DNA of 64,000 bases from Gnetum montanum (taxonomy: Eukaryota > Streptophyta > Gnetopsida > Gnetales > Gnetaceae): the NCBI GenBank assembly GCA_015680685.1, contig MNCI01026530.1, positions 47,212 through 111,211 of the forward strand. The letters are read 5' to 3'. A program made the position numbers and the translations under genes. Positions 9,796 through 21,025 of the stretch are shown one piece after another. Each line of letters starts with the position of its first letter. Within the stretch, counting starts at the first letter, position 1. The notes under the pieces were generated by a model. That model did no database searches. It worked only from the letters and a program-made list of their open reading frames with translations, and was not told the DNA's origin.

Positions 9796-11788
9796 ATTAA
9801 AACATAGGTTTGTTGATTTTCTCATTTCATTGTATTGTGTCTAGTGAGGGCAAGTACTAGAGGTACACATAGTCATGATAGGAGGGTAAATGTTAGGCCT
9901 AATAATCCAACTCTAACACTTAATCTCATTCTTGATTAAATGAAGGAGCCCATAATAGAATCCTAAGTGAAGCTTGTTACTCTTACTCCTACTCTATTCA
10001 CAAATGAGAATATTATTTAGGCTTACATCAATCACTATTTGTTTCAATTCCTTCATCAAAATACAAAGAAGAACTCAAACTCATCGTTGATACTCATTGT
10101 TGTAGGGATTGGTGGTAGTGGTAGATGATGAATGGAATGTGAGTATATGGAGTAATTACGTAAGTTGAGATCACCATTCTTTTAGGGTCTGCTACCATAG
10201 AGTGATTGGAGAATATCATAAAAATCTTTAAGTTGATGGGCTAGACTCCTGCACAACAATCTTAATTAGCAATCTACTAGTTCAAAGATCTTGCTAATCA
10301 TTGGTGGATTACTAAAGAAAAGACATCTTACTGGGAAGATTGTGATGTTCATTAGAGTGTTTTTCTTCTTTCTTTCAATGAATATTATATTCCTTTGAAG
10401 TATGTGAAGGTAAAAGCTAATGAATTCTATCATCTCTACTAGGGACATTAGACCATGACCAATTGCAATTGCAAGTTTTTGGAGCTAAGTATGTATGTGA
10501 CTCACATACATTTTGACAAGAGGACCAAAGTGATTTGTTTTATCTATGGTTTTCATGTGTTCATTAAGGATTACTTTCTTCCTCTTTGTCTTAAAATGTA
10601 TGAGGATGAACATATTCATGCGATGGACTTAGAGTGTATTTAGTTGATAAAAGTAGGGCATTATGACCTATCTCAAAATAGGGGTCAAATCTTCTTTAGG
10701 AAGTCTAGTGAATCCAAGAAAACCTAGGGTTCAAGATCTAGTAGGTAGCAGCATTTGTTGCTACAATAGTAGTCTTTAAGTGGTGGAACCAATCACAAAC
10801 CTATCACTTGTCATGCTTGTGAGAAATTTAGACATATCTATAGGGATTGTCCTAATTATGACAACTATGACCAGCTTGTTCACAAGAGTTTCAACAATCT
10901 AAATCAACTAGACGATGGAGGTTCTTAATAGGATGGTAAACCTACAAGTGGTTAGCATGACACTAGGATACATGCATAAGTGTATGCTTTGACTAAACAG
11001 CCAATTAATGCTAAACCTAACACCATGATGAAATCGGAAGATATGATTTTAACTTTTGTAGTTTTGATTCCCTTTAATCCTAGTACCAACCATTCCTTTG
11101 TTGATTAATGAATAGTTAGACATTTGGATTTGAAGAATTAGTATTTTATCCAAGGGCTAACTATTAGCATTATTAATGATAGTGTGCTTATTGGTGATTT
11201 AGAATGTCTCCTAACTTAATGTGTCCATGTCATGATTCTAAGGGAATATGACATTATCTTAGGTATCGATTAGTTGTCTCACTATTAGAGTATCTTGGAT
11301 TGTTATCATAAGATACCTTTCTTGATGACAAGTGATGATATTCAAGTGACCACGCATACAAGGCTACACAAGATTAAGTTGGATCTTATCTCCTCAAGGT
11401 TTTTCATCACTTATTACAAAAGGATCATTTTTTTATAGGTTTAATTAGTGAGCCTTTTCCTTTTCTTTGGATTGATCAGATTTCTATTATTCATGAGTTT
11501 CTTAATGTCTTTTATTTGATGTTTCCTAGTTTACCTCCAAGAGGTGATGTTAATTTTGAGATTATTCTCAAACTCAATGTTAAATCTATCTCTAAGATTC
11601 AACATACAATGTCACCTATCAAGTTGGTTAGACTAAAGATTCAACTTTAGGAGCTACAAGATATGGGTCTTATTCATCTAAGTGTGTCTCTATGTGATGC
11701 TTCTATTCTCTTTGTCAACAAGAATGATGGTAGCATGGGGTTATGCATTGAATATCAATAGCTTAATAATGTGACTGTGAAGGATAAA
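9796..11788 (+). pseudogene. Element X: decayed chromovirus-like Ty3/gypsy gag-protease-RT
   Basis: Plus-strand translation, broken by many stops and frameshifts, shows in order a gag-like region, a canonical CCHC zinc knuckle (CHACEKFRHIYRDC, 10809-10850), a protease tail (GIDxLSHY near 11263) and the start of reverse transcriptase (MSPIKLVRLKIQL near 11612, then NDGSMGLCIEYQ near 11723). Intact chromovirus RTs have the closely similar KKDGSMRLCIDYRELN at that point. The match stops at 11788 where the LTR of B begins, and the remainder of RT does not resume. The knuckle spacing and RT type separate X from elements A-H. Confidence 0.7.
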
Positions 11789-12647
11789 TGATGAGCAGCG
11801 AGGTACCCCTACACCCAACCATACAAATACAAGCGTACATGCACGATCCAGTAAAATTCCAAGGACTAAGTGCTTATGTGTCTTCACAGAACAAGGATGG
11901 GTTAGCGATTGTTGTCTTCCCAAGCTTACTTGTATAGCACGATTGTATGATTAAGTAAACTTGAGGCATATTATTTTTATGCTTTTTATGTTTTATGTCC
12001 TAGTGCTAAAAAGGGAAGAAGTGAATTAATTGAATAACTAATTTAGATTAACTAATCAGCTAAGTCCTAACTAGTCCTAACACCAGCATCCATTCCCACT
12101 TGTCATACACATCCTGAACTAGTGTAACACTGCTGGGATTACCAAACGCTAATCGTTACTAGGTTACCAAGTGTTCCACGCATGCTCGAAGTGGTTGTAC
12201 TAAGTGTTCTTACTTGTGAAAATTAACGAATCAATAAAAGCAACATTAATTAACTAATGAAAGCATTAAAGAACTAGAAATAGCATTAAGGGTGAGAGAT
12301 AAGCTATTCTGAATGCTATAAGGTTTATCACAAAGTTCATCTTTATTTCTAGACACAAGGTGTGCTCAGGTACACAATGCTTGAATAAAGATCCATTCGC
12401 TTTATGACTCCTACTGTAGGCACTTAGAAATAATTCTAACTCTAAGAGGGAGAAACTGCAAGAGTTCAGGTAAGGGACTAAGAACTAACTACTAAACCAA
12501 GTGCACCTACCTCTTATGTATAGGCAATTAGATAGGTCCTAATATCAAATTTCTGATATCGCATGGCAAGATCCGATATCACGTACCTGATATCACAGAC
12601 TTGATATTGTGGCCCCGACATTGTGTACACAATATCGCGGCTCATCA
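11789..12647 (-). repeat. 3' LTR of element B
   Basis: Runs from TGATGAG to CTCATCA on the plus strand, next to a PPT-like purine run (minus strand GTCGTGGGGGTA, 12659-12648). It contains a TATACATA box (near 12513-12520) and a cluster of GATATC or near-GATATC motifs at about 12540-12640. Confidence 0.85.
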
Positions 12648-14554
12648 TACCCCCACGACTAAATAAAATCTTGACCTCAAGTTTCTTACAAAATATTGGG
12701 AAGGTATGGGATTATTGACTGAATGACAACTGACGATGACATGGGATGACAGACTTAGAGTGCCCAAGAAACGGATCAACAAATATATTACAACATTGGT
12801 GTTCATGTCCATTGTGATGAACACTATACATATATGACATCCAAACCCTCATTCAACAACTTGGAGAGAGAGAGAGAGAGAGAAAAATGAGGCGCATTGC
12901 TGCCGATGTCAAAACTGTGCACACCGTTGTTCATCCATAGCTACATGTCCAAACTTGTTTTCCTTGCGTAAACGCACCAGCTCTAGTCCATCCTAAGTGC
13001 TTCCTCTTATCCCAGTCCATTGTTTATGTAATCGCCATCTACACACACAACACACTCATGGATTAGCAAGGGTAGATAAAACCTAATGCAGCTAATACCT
13101 TGCCTCAATATAAAGTACATTGGCTATGTTGTGGGTATGGTAGATACTAGGTGAGAGGTTTATGACTCATAACTATCCAAGGTGTAGGGGTAAGATAATT
13201 ATGAAATGGAAATTTTTGTGATAAGGCCCCCATGACTAAGAGCAAACCTTCGGTAGCAATAGGGTGGAAAACTTTTAAAGAACAAGAAGGATATGAGAAA
13301 CAACAACGGTGAAGCCAATAAAACAAAAGCAAAAATGGATGTCATTGATGGGGTGAATAAGAAATAATTGATTGCGAGAAATGTTCAAGGGAAAGAGCTT
13401 AACAATTTCACCAAAAAGGAATGCTAGTGGGTCCTCCCCAAAGCAAGCTCATGCCCTAAATGCTCTAACAAACCTACAAACCAAAGAGTCCATAGGCTCT
13501 CGGAATGACATATGGAAATAATGGTTAAAACCTTACCCACAAGTATCTTACCAAAGACTAATAGTGTGCCAACCAAGATATAGACTTATCATAAAACTAG
13601 CAATGAGGTGGAATGTGGAAAGCAATATGGAAAGAGAGGAGAGAATGAAATGGAATCCCAAAAATTTAGGTTGTGTAAAGTCCCTTGTGTAATATGTGGT
13701 TAAGGTGACTTAATAAAATTCTGTCCAAATCTAGATTCAACTATCCACATCCAATGACCTTGCATCAACACACTTGACCAACCCATCCTCCCAAAGTAAC
13801 AAGAATGCGTCCACAAAGCCACCACCATCCCAACAAGAGAATAAGCATGAAGTGAGAAAGGGCCTTAGTTAGAGGGGACCTTCAAGCATGGGTAACATGT
13901 CTTTCCAGTGCCATAACTAGTGCTTATAGCCCATGTTTCTTTATTATGTCTAAGGGGTGTGCTTTGAATTCTCACCATTTTTTTTTTGAATGTGAGAACC
14001 ACACCATGCAAAGACTTATTTGATTTAGTAAACTTCCTGAGATTTGGTCAAGAGTGGGATGGCAGAAAACTTGTGAAAAACATCCAAGTACCTAAGAGAA
14101 TAGCCAATGCAAATGCATCAAGTCCCCTTGAGGTCACACCCTGTTCCATCTATTTGAATCTTTCCTTGGTTTGAAGAGTACTACGACACCAAATCATTAA
14201 TAAATTTTCTTAGAAAAGGGATAGTACATTTCCAAAATAATGGAAGACCATAGAGTTGTATGGATAATTGGGTGACATGGACTCATTGCTTGTTTTACCA
14301 AAAATAAACCATATCGTAGCATCAACACTGAAAGTCAAAGGTAAAAACCAAACATTAGCAATCAACACTTATTATAATGCAACCCACCATCATGAGCACT
14401 TATTATGTGATAAATAAGAAAAAATCAAACAAAGAAATAGTAAAAATATTAACGATGGTGTAAAACAAAAATGTTTAAAAGCAAAGGAACTAAGAGCTTA
14501 GAATGGTTAGCATTGGTGGCCATCTCCCTCACAACTAAGTTGGAAGGGAGAGAT
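12648..14554 (-). other. 3' spacer of element B with PPT and (GA)n run
   Basis: Non-coding stretch between the integrase end and the 3' LTR. It holds the PPT (12648-12660), a (GA)n run at 12864-12882, an inner PPT-like GTCATGGGGGCC (minus strand, about 13237-13226) and blocks shared with the gag-ORF2 spacer of the pol-less family. No conserved ORF was found, so there is no sign of an env-like gene. Confidence 0.6.
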
Positions 14555-17517
14555 CTAAAATAATGAGCAAGGTTGTCCACCAATAGAGGTAGTATTAGTA
14601 CTAGCTATTTTAGGCTCATGGAAGGGCTTGGTTTGCTGGATGTTGACCAATAACTTCTTATTCGAGCTTTCGGGTTTGTAGATCATCATGGCCCCTGAAG
14701 AAAAGGTTTCATGAATGATATAAGGTCCTTCCCACATCATTTAAAATTTAGTTCGTTGGGGTACATGTGTGGGATTCCATTAAAGAAACTTATCTCCTGG
14801 TTGGTATTTGACCGTCCTAATCCTTAGGTCATGACGTTGTTTATTAAAGGCCTTATGCAACTCATTGGATGACAGGGCAGCTAGTCGATTCTCATCTAGC
14901 AAGTTAAGGTTCATTAGCCATTCCTTTGTGCTAGATTGAGATCAAGGTTAAGGTCACATGTTGTGGATAATGTACAGAGCTCTACTTGAATAGGAAGTGT
15001 TGGAAGTTTTTCGTACATTAACTCATAGGGAGAGTAGCCTATAGGGAGTTTTCATGTGGAGCGGTATGCCCAAAGAGCATCGGTCAGTTTGGTGCTCTAG
15101 TCTCGCCTATACTTGCTAATGGTTTGTGTCAATATTTTTGTGATCTCCCTATTGGTGACCTCGGCTTGACCATTCTCTTGAGGATGATATGGTGCAGTCA
15201 ATTTGTGCTCAACTCCTAAGCGTTGCATTAACTTTCAAAAATTCAAACTTGTAAAGTGTGTACCATTGTCAGAAATAAGTGCATGAGGCACGCCAAACCT
15301 GTTTACAATTTGTTGTTGCAAAAATTGTGCAGCAGTAGATGATGTATAGTCCGTAACAGCAGTTGCTTCTACCCACTTGGTAAAATAGTCAACAGCAACA
15401 ATAATGTAGGCTTTTCCAATGGACATTAGTGTAATAGGCTCCATAAAATCAATTCCCCATATGTTGAAGGGTTCTAAAGGTTGAATCCATTATTGCAAAC
15501 CCTCCATTCTAGCAATCATTCCCCCATCATATTGGTAGCACTCACAAGATTGAATGAAATGATGAGCGTCCCGGAACAATGTAGGCCAATAATATCCTGT
15601 AAGCAAGATTTTTATGGCTATTCATCTCCTTGTGTAATGACCCCCACAAGGGCCCTCATGAGCATCTTGGAGAACTCGCAATTGATCTACATCAAGAACA
15701 CACCACCGAACCAAGCCATCAGGACATACCTTATAGAGGTGTCCATTGATTTCCATGAAATATTTGGCTTAGTGAAGAAACTATTGTTTCTTTTTAACGT
15801 CTAACCCTTGTGGTGTCTCTTGTGTAAGCAAATAAGTGAGAATGCTACTATACCAATTTGTATTAGTGAGTCAGTAATTATTTATCACACCTGCAAAGAG
15901 GATTTCATCATAGAAACGATCATAAATTAGATATTCATCCTCTTTGTTGTCCCATCCCAACTGAGATAAATGATCAACAACAACATTCTCGGTGCCTTTA
16001 CGATCGATCATCGTAAGATCGAACTCTTGTAAGATCATGAGCCATCATATGATGCGAAGGCTCACCATTGGTTTATTCATTAGGAACTGAATTGCACTAT
16101 GATCCGTATGTACAAATATCTTATAGCCCAATACATAGTGGCTAAATTTTTCTAGTGCAAACACCACAACCATTAACTCTTTTTCTATTGTGGTGTAATT
16201 GAGTTGTGCACCTGTGATACTTCGACTTGCACAGTGGATGTAGTAGGGACATTTTTGGTCATCTAACTGTGTAAGTACAACTCCTAAAGCAAAGTTGGAC
16301 GCGTCAATCATTATGTGGAACAATTTGGACCAGTCAGGAGCTTGTAGAATAGGTGTTTCTACAAGATTCTATTTTAAGGTTTGGAAGGCTAGCTCACATT
16401 CCTTGGTCCATTCAAAAGGTATGTCCTTCTTTGTTAGCTCTACCAAAGGTTTCGCAATCCTTGAAAAGTTCTCAATGAAGTGTCCATAGTAGCCAGTATA
16501 TCTAAGGAATGATCGGATGTATTTTATAGTTTCAGGTTGTCAAGTGATTCCTTGGATGACCTTAATCTTTTCAGGATCTACTTTTATCCTTGTTTGTGAA
16601 ATCTTGTGCCCTAATACAATGCCTTCTTGGACCATTAAATGGCTTTTTTGCCAATTGAGCCTTAAGTTGGTTTCTACACATCGTTTCAATACTTTCTCTA
16701 ATCAGTCCAATGCTTGTTTGAAGTCTACTCCATAGGTGGAGAAATCGTCCATAAAGACCTCCACACCATTTCCTATTTGCTGCTGAAAGATACTTAGAAC
16801 CAAAGGTTGAAATATTGTTGGGGCATTACACAAGCCAAACGACATCTACTTATATGTAAATGTCCCCCAAGGACTTGTGAATGTAATCTTGGCTTGGTCT
16901 TCTGGTGCTATTTGAATTTGATTATATCCATTGTAGCCATCCAAAAAACTATATTAGCAATGCCCTACAATGGTATCTAAGACTTGGTCGACGAATGGCA
17001 ATGGAAAGTGGTCTTTAAATGTTGCCATGTTCAGTAGCCTAAAGTCTATACACACCCTCCATTTACCTTCCTTTTTGGGAACAATGACTAATGGACTAAC
17101 CCATTCACTATTTGTAATGGGATAGATGAACCTAGCTTTTAGAAGTTGTTCGATTTCTTCTTTAACCACTTGCTTAAGCTTTGGGTTCAATCGCCTCTAC
17201 AGTTGTCATCAAGGTTTCATGGAGGGGTCAATGTAAATTCTATGTTGGCATATCCTAGGATCTATTCTAGTTAATTCGGTATATGACCAAGCAAAGGCTT
17301 TTGACCATTTTTTTACCATTTTCAGCAGTCTTTCTTTCTATTGAGGAGTGAGCCTAGCGTTAATGATTACCAACTTTTCATTTTTTAGAAATGTATACTC
17401 CATACCTGTAGGAAACAATTTTAACTCAAGGGGCTTTTGCTTGAACTTGTCAAGGATTTCCAACTTCCCTAAGCCGATATTTTCGATGTTAGCACTTGGA
17501 AGTTGGTGATGGACTTG
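14555..17517 (-). pseudogene. pol of element B (RT-RNase H-integrase), interrupted
   Basis: On the minus strand, RT begins near 17330 with KEEIEQLLKARFIYPI and WVSPLVIVPKKEGKWRVCIDF. It includes FLDGYNGYNQI (about 16940) and an intact second catalytic motif EVFMDDFSTYG (about 16763-16733). RNase H (16323-16045) shows DASNFALGVVLTQ, EKELMVV and TDHSAIQF. Integrase has an HHCC-like CGGHYTRR...CECYQY (about 15660-15530) and the DDE triad: VAVDYFTKW (about 15400), ISDNGTHF (about 15265) and HPQENGQAE (about 15180). The C-terminal part is WEGPYIIHETF (14737). Many in-frame stops, mostly at CAA/CAG/TGG positions, break the frame. Domain order and sequence fit the Athila/Tat branch of Ty3/gypsy. Confidence 0.88.
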
Positions 17518-18103
17518 CTCATTGATCCTTTTGTATGATGCCTCCAGAACATTAAACATGAGTCTTGGGTAGCATCTATAGCACCAATAGTTTTCTTTGA
17601 GACTAATAAATAATTTCATGTGCATTGTAGTTTGGCATTTAGTTTAGAAATTTTGGAAAAGTACACATGCCAATACTTTACATATTTGAAACTAAATGGA
17701 GTGCATGCTAGTGTCCTTGTTCATAGGTTGATGGGTGGAAATCAGTTGGTTTAATTTTTCTTATGATTCAATTGATATGTGCTCCATGATGTTTTGGATT
17801 GTTGTGTTTACTGACTTATCTTGCAAGACACCATGCCAAGGCTCTCACTTAGTGTGTACTAACCCCTCCTCTTTTTTGTTTAGGTTACCAAGGTTAGGTG
17901 GAGAAAGGAGATCTTTTGGTGTTTGCTGTCAATTTTAGATTTCATGTATATTTATTCTTTAGCATTAGTTTTTTATCTTCTAGATTTCATGCATAATTTA
18001 GCATTATTCTTTTATCTTCTAGCATTGTTATGACATTTTATTAACTTGTATTAGACTATTTCCTTGAATGTTTTATATGTTTGGATTATGAATTTTATGT
18101 ATA
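17518..18103. repeat. Second copy of the receptor kinase flank (left part)
   Basis: Parallels 24121-24708 with few differences (CTCATTGATCCTTTTGTATG at both). It joins element B on the left and solo LTR F1 on the right. The first few bases of the LTR and the left target-site duplication are altered here. Confidence 0.75.
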
Positions 18104-18984
18104 GGCAGCAAGTACCCCCTATGCCCAACGATAGGAATCACTAAGTATTCATGCATGATTTGATCAAATTCTATAGACTTATAGCCTTCTAAGCACACTA
18201 GTCTCTAGGAAGTGAAACTAACCATTACAATCATTGTCTTCCTGATTACACTTGTGAAAAGCAAAGATATGGTTAAGTGCAACTAAGGCATATGATTTTA
18301 TCATTTTTATGTTTTGTGTTTTAAGTCACCTAAGGATAAGAATAATGAATAAAATAAAATAACATAATTAAATTGCTAATTTAATCTAATCAGCTACACC
18401 TAACTAATCCTAACATAAGCATCTGTTCCCACTTGTTGTACACATCTTGAACACGTTTAACGCTATTGAATTACCAAATGTTAAGCGTTATTAGGATTAC
18501 CAAGTGCCAAGTATATGCTGGAAGTGGTCATACTTATGTGCTTAATTAATCATTATTTAATCTAACTTAATTTATTATTTAATTACTTAAAGCATTAAAG
18601 AAAATTGTGCAAAACATTGAATACATAAATAAACAATTAATCTATTTCCAAGTGCTACAAGGTTATCAGAAAGCTCATCTTTATTGCCCCACACACTATC
18701 GTGCTTAGGTACAACAATGCTCAAATAAAGATTCGTACACTCTTTGACTCCTATTGCGGGCACTTAGAAAAATATTTTAACTTTTAAATGATAAAACAGC
18801 AAGAGCTTCCCTACAGCTATGACAAGATATGTCATAAACATGATGCAGAGCACATATTTATAGGCAAAAATAAACACTATGTCGATGGGGCCACGTTAAT
18901 GCATCAAATCATGTGTCGATGGGGCCTAGTTGATGAGGCCTAGTCAATGAGGCCTAGTCAACACAACCAATTTACGATTCATCA
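18104..18984 (-). repeat. Solo LTR F1
   Basis: About 881 bp ending in GATTCATCA followed by ATAAT, the same junction as F2 (52334/52335). The left end lacks TGATGAG (starts GGCAGCAAGTACCCC). It is the paralogous copy of F2, duplicated with the gene. A TATTTATA box lies near 18855. In place of GATATC motifs it carries an array of GTCGATGGGGCC / GATGAGGCCTAGT units at 18881-18965. Confidence 0.8.
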
Positions 18985-19824
18985 ATAATATTTAAGATTT
19001 TCAAATTTTAGTTTTTATCTTCCACTATAAATATTTCTTTTTTTCTTTTTGGTTATGGCTTCATTGTATTTTCTTTTCACTTTCTTATTGCTACATTAGT
19101 TCATTTAATTTTCAATTTCTTGCCATGACCAATCATTTGTTCCAAGTTCTATACCGAGCATAATGCTCTCCAACTTAAAACCAAGAAAAAGGGTGTTACA
19201 AGGAAGAAATTTGCACAATAAGAAAATGCCCGCAAGGAAGAAACATGAACATTATCTAAACAATTGAAACGTGAGAACTTAATTATAATGGAAAAGCATC
19301 CGCTCTTTTTTGTGGGTAAGCATTCAAATTATAGTTCCCCCACGGCACGTAATGCTTACGCTTTCAAAAACGTGCAAGCTTACCCGTTGGGAGAACGCGG
19401 AGAGAGAACTTGGAGGAGCGCTGTCTCTACACCGTTAACATCATTTGAGTTTTCTAGGAAGCAAACTTGATTTTTCGTCACTGCTCCAGCCTACACAATT
19501 CGGAAGTTTGGCTTTGACGTTTTTTGTACCTTAAGGGTTCAAATTTTTAATTTTTACTCTTCATTTGGAGAACGTGTGGCGTGAAGCCCGGCAGCGCCTA
19601 TATATTAGTTACACATGAGAAAATTTAAGGGTGGAAAGAGGACGGAAGCTTCTCCGCACTCTCAACGACTTCTTGAGCGGCCCGCCGTGTGGGGTCGGGA
19701 ATCAGGGTCTTGCAATAGACGTTTACAAAGTCGCATGAACCTTATTACTGCGATTGAGGAGTTGGAACCAATCTTTGTCGCCAAAATTTTTCACGCTGCA
19801 GCTCTTCTGCATGTTGACTGGGTT
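18985..19824 (+). promoter_or_regulatory. 5' flank and leader of receptor kinase copy 1
   Basis: Paralogous to 52335-53174. A TATATAT box lies at 19599-19605 (CCTATATATTAG), matching 52949-52955 in copy 2. From about 19380 the sequence is visibly more GC-rich. The leader has upstream ATGs, including a short frame starting at 19735 (58 codons to the stop at 19911) also present in copy 2 at 53085-53261. Small indels between the copies break longer frames, so I do not call this region coding. Confidence 0.5.
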
Positions 19825-20268
19825 CGCAGCTGCCGTGGCTTCATCTTCAACCTGCCTGTGTTAACTATCATGTATTTTCATTTGCATCCTTCCCGTTTGT
19901 TTGTTGTGTAATTCGTTGCATATCTCTGCAAGTATTGTTTCATGTTTGTTTAGTTTCATTCTTTCAAGCGCTTCAATGCCGCGGCTAGTTTTCCTGCAAC
20001 GCCTGCCTCAGCTTCTTGTGCTGGTGCTCATTCCTCTCTTGGTAGAGTTTTCTTCAATAGCTTCTGGTGTTTCTTATTGCCCAAGTGAGGAGATGCAGTG
20101 TGGAAATATGAATTTAAGCTACCCTTTCGGAGTAGTACCAGGTTGTGGAGATCCTGATTTCCAAGTTCATGGTTGCGACAGCTCAGATCCTTATATTGTT
20201 ATCAACCATAAAAATTTCTATATCCGAAATGTAAGCAGTAGATCCCATTCAAACACTGTGCAAATGGA
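19825..20268 (+). other. Duplicated 444-bp 5' block of the kinase gene, probable assembly artefact
   Basis: Identical to 20875-21318 and to 53175-53618. It holds the end of the leader and the first 98 codons of exon 1 (ATG at 19976). It is exactly bounded by single-base differences between gene copies 1 and 2, as expected for a repeat unitig placed twice around a gap. Confidence 0.75.
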
Positions 20269-20874
20269 NNNNNNNNNNNNNNNNNNNNNNNNNNNNNNNN
20301 NNNNNNNNNNNNNNNNNNNNNNNNNNNNNNNNNNNNNNNNNNNNNNNNNNNNNNNNNNNNNNNNNNNNNNNNNNNNNNNNNNNNNNNNNNNNNNNNNNNN
20401 NNNNNNNNNNNNNNNNNNNNNNNNNNNNNNNNNNNNNNNNNNNNNNNNNNNNNNNNNNNNNNNNNNNNNNNNNNNNNNNNNNNNNNNNNNNNNNNNNNNN
20501 NNNNNNNNNNNNNNNNNNNNNNNNNNNNNNNNNNNNNNNNNNNNNNNNNNNNNNNNNNNNNNNNNNNNNNNNNNNNNNNNNNNNNNNNNNNNNNNNNNNN
20601 NNNNNNNNNNNNNNNNNNNNNNNNNNNNNNNNNNNNNNNNNNNNNNNNNNNNNNNNNNNNNNNNNNNNNNNNNNNNNNNNNNNNNNNNNNNNNNNNNNNN
20701 NNNNNNNNNNNNNNNNNNNNNNNNNNNNNNNNNNNNNNNNNNNNNNNNNNNNNNNNNNNNNNNNNNNNNNNNNNNNNNNNNNNNNNNNNNNNNNNNNNNN
20801 NNNNNNNNNNNNNNNNNNNNNNNNNNNNNNNNNNNNNNNNNNNNNNNNNNNNNNNNNNNNNNNNNNNNNNNNNN
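20269..20874. other. Assembly gap (606 N)
   Basis: Run of N; long frames spanning it are not real. Confidence 0.99.
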
Positions 20875-21025
20875 CGCAGCTGCCGTGGCTTCATCTTCAA
20901 CCTGCCTGTGTTAACTATCATGTATTTTCATTTGCATCCTTCCCGTTTGTTTGTTGTGTAATTCGTTGCATATCTCTGCAAGTATTGTTTCATGTTTGTT
21001 TAGTTTCATTCTTTCAAGCGCTTCA

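Larger units (their letters stand above)
11789..17517 (-). mobile_element. Element B: pol-type Athila/Tat-like LTR retrotransposon, 5' half missing
   Basis: On the minus strand from the right: end of protease/linker, RT, RNase H, integrase (17517-14555), non-coding 3' spacer (14554-12648), PPT and 3' LTR (12647-11789). The 5' LTR, gag and most of protease are missing; at 17517-17520 the sequence switches, at a shared GCTC, into the receptor kinase flank. The left end inserted into the RT of X. Only one LTR remains, so no target-site duplication can be tested. Confidence 0.85.

Noticed and set aside
12648-14554. Possible env-like gene between integrase and 3' LTR, as in some Athila elements
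   Set aside because: Three copies (B, E, G) show no shared ORF, signal peptide or membrane segment in this spacer.
19901-20914. Long plus-strand frame across the assembly gap, and its minus-strand counterpart
   Set aside because: The frames exist only because N is read as open; both run through 606 undetermined bases.
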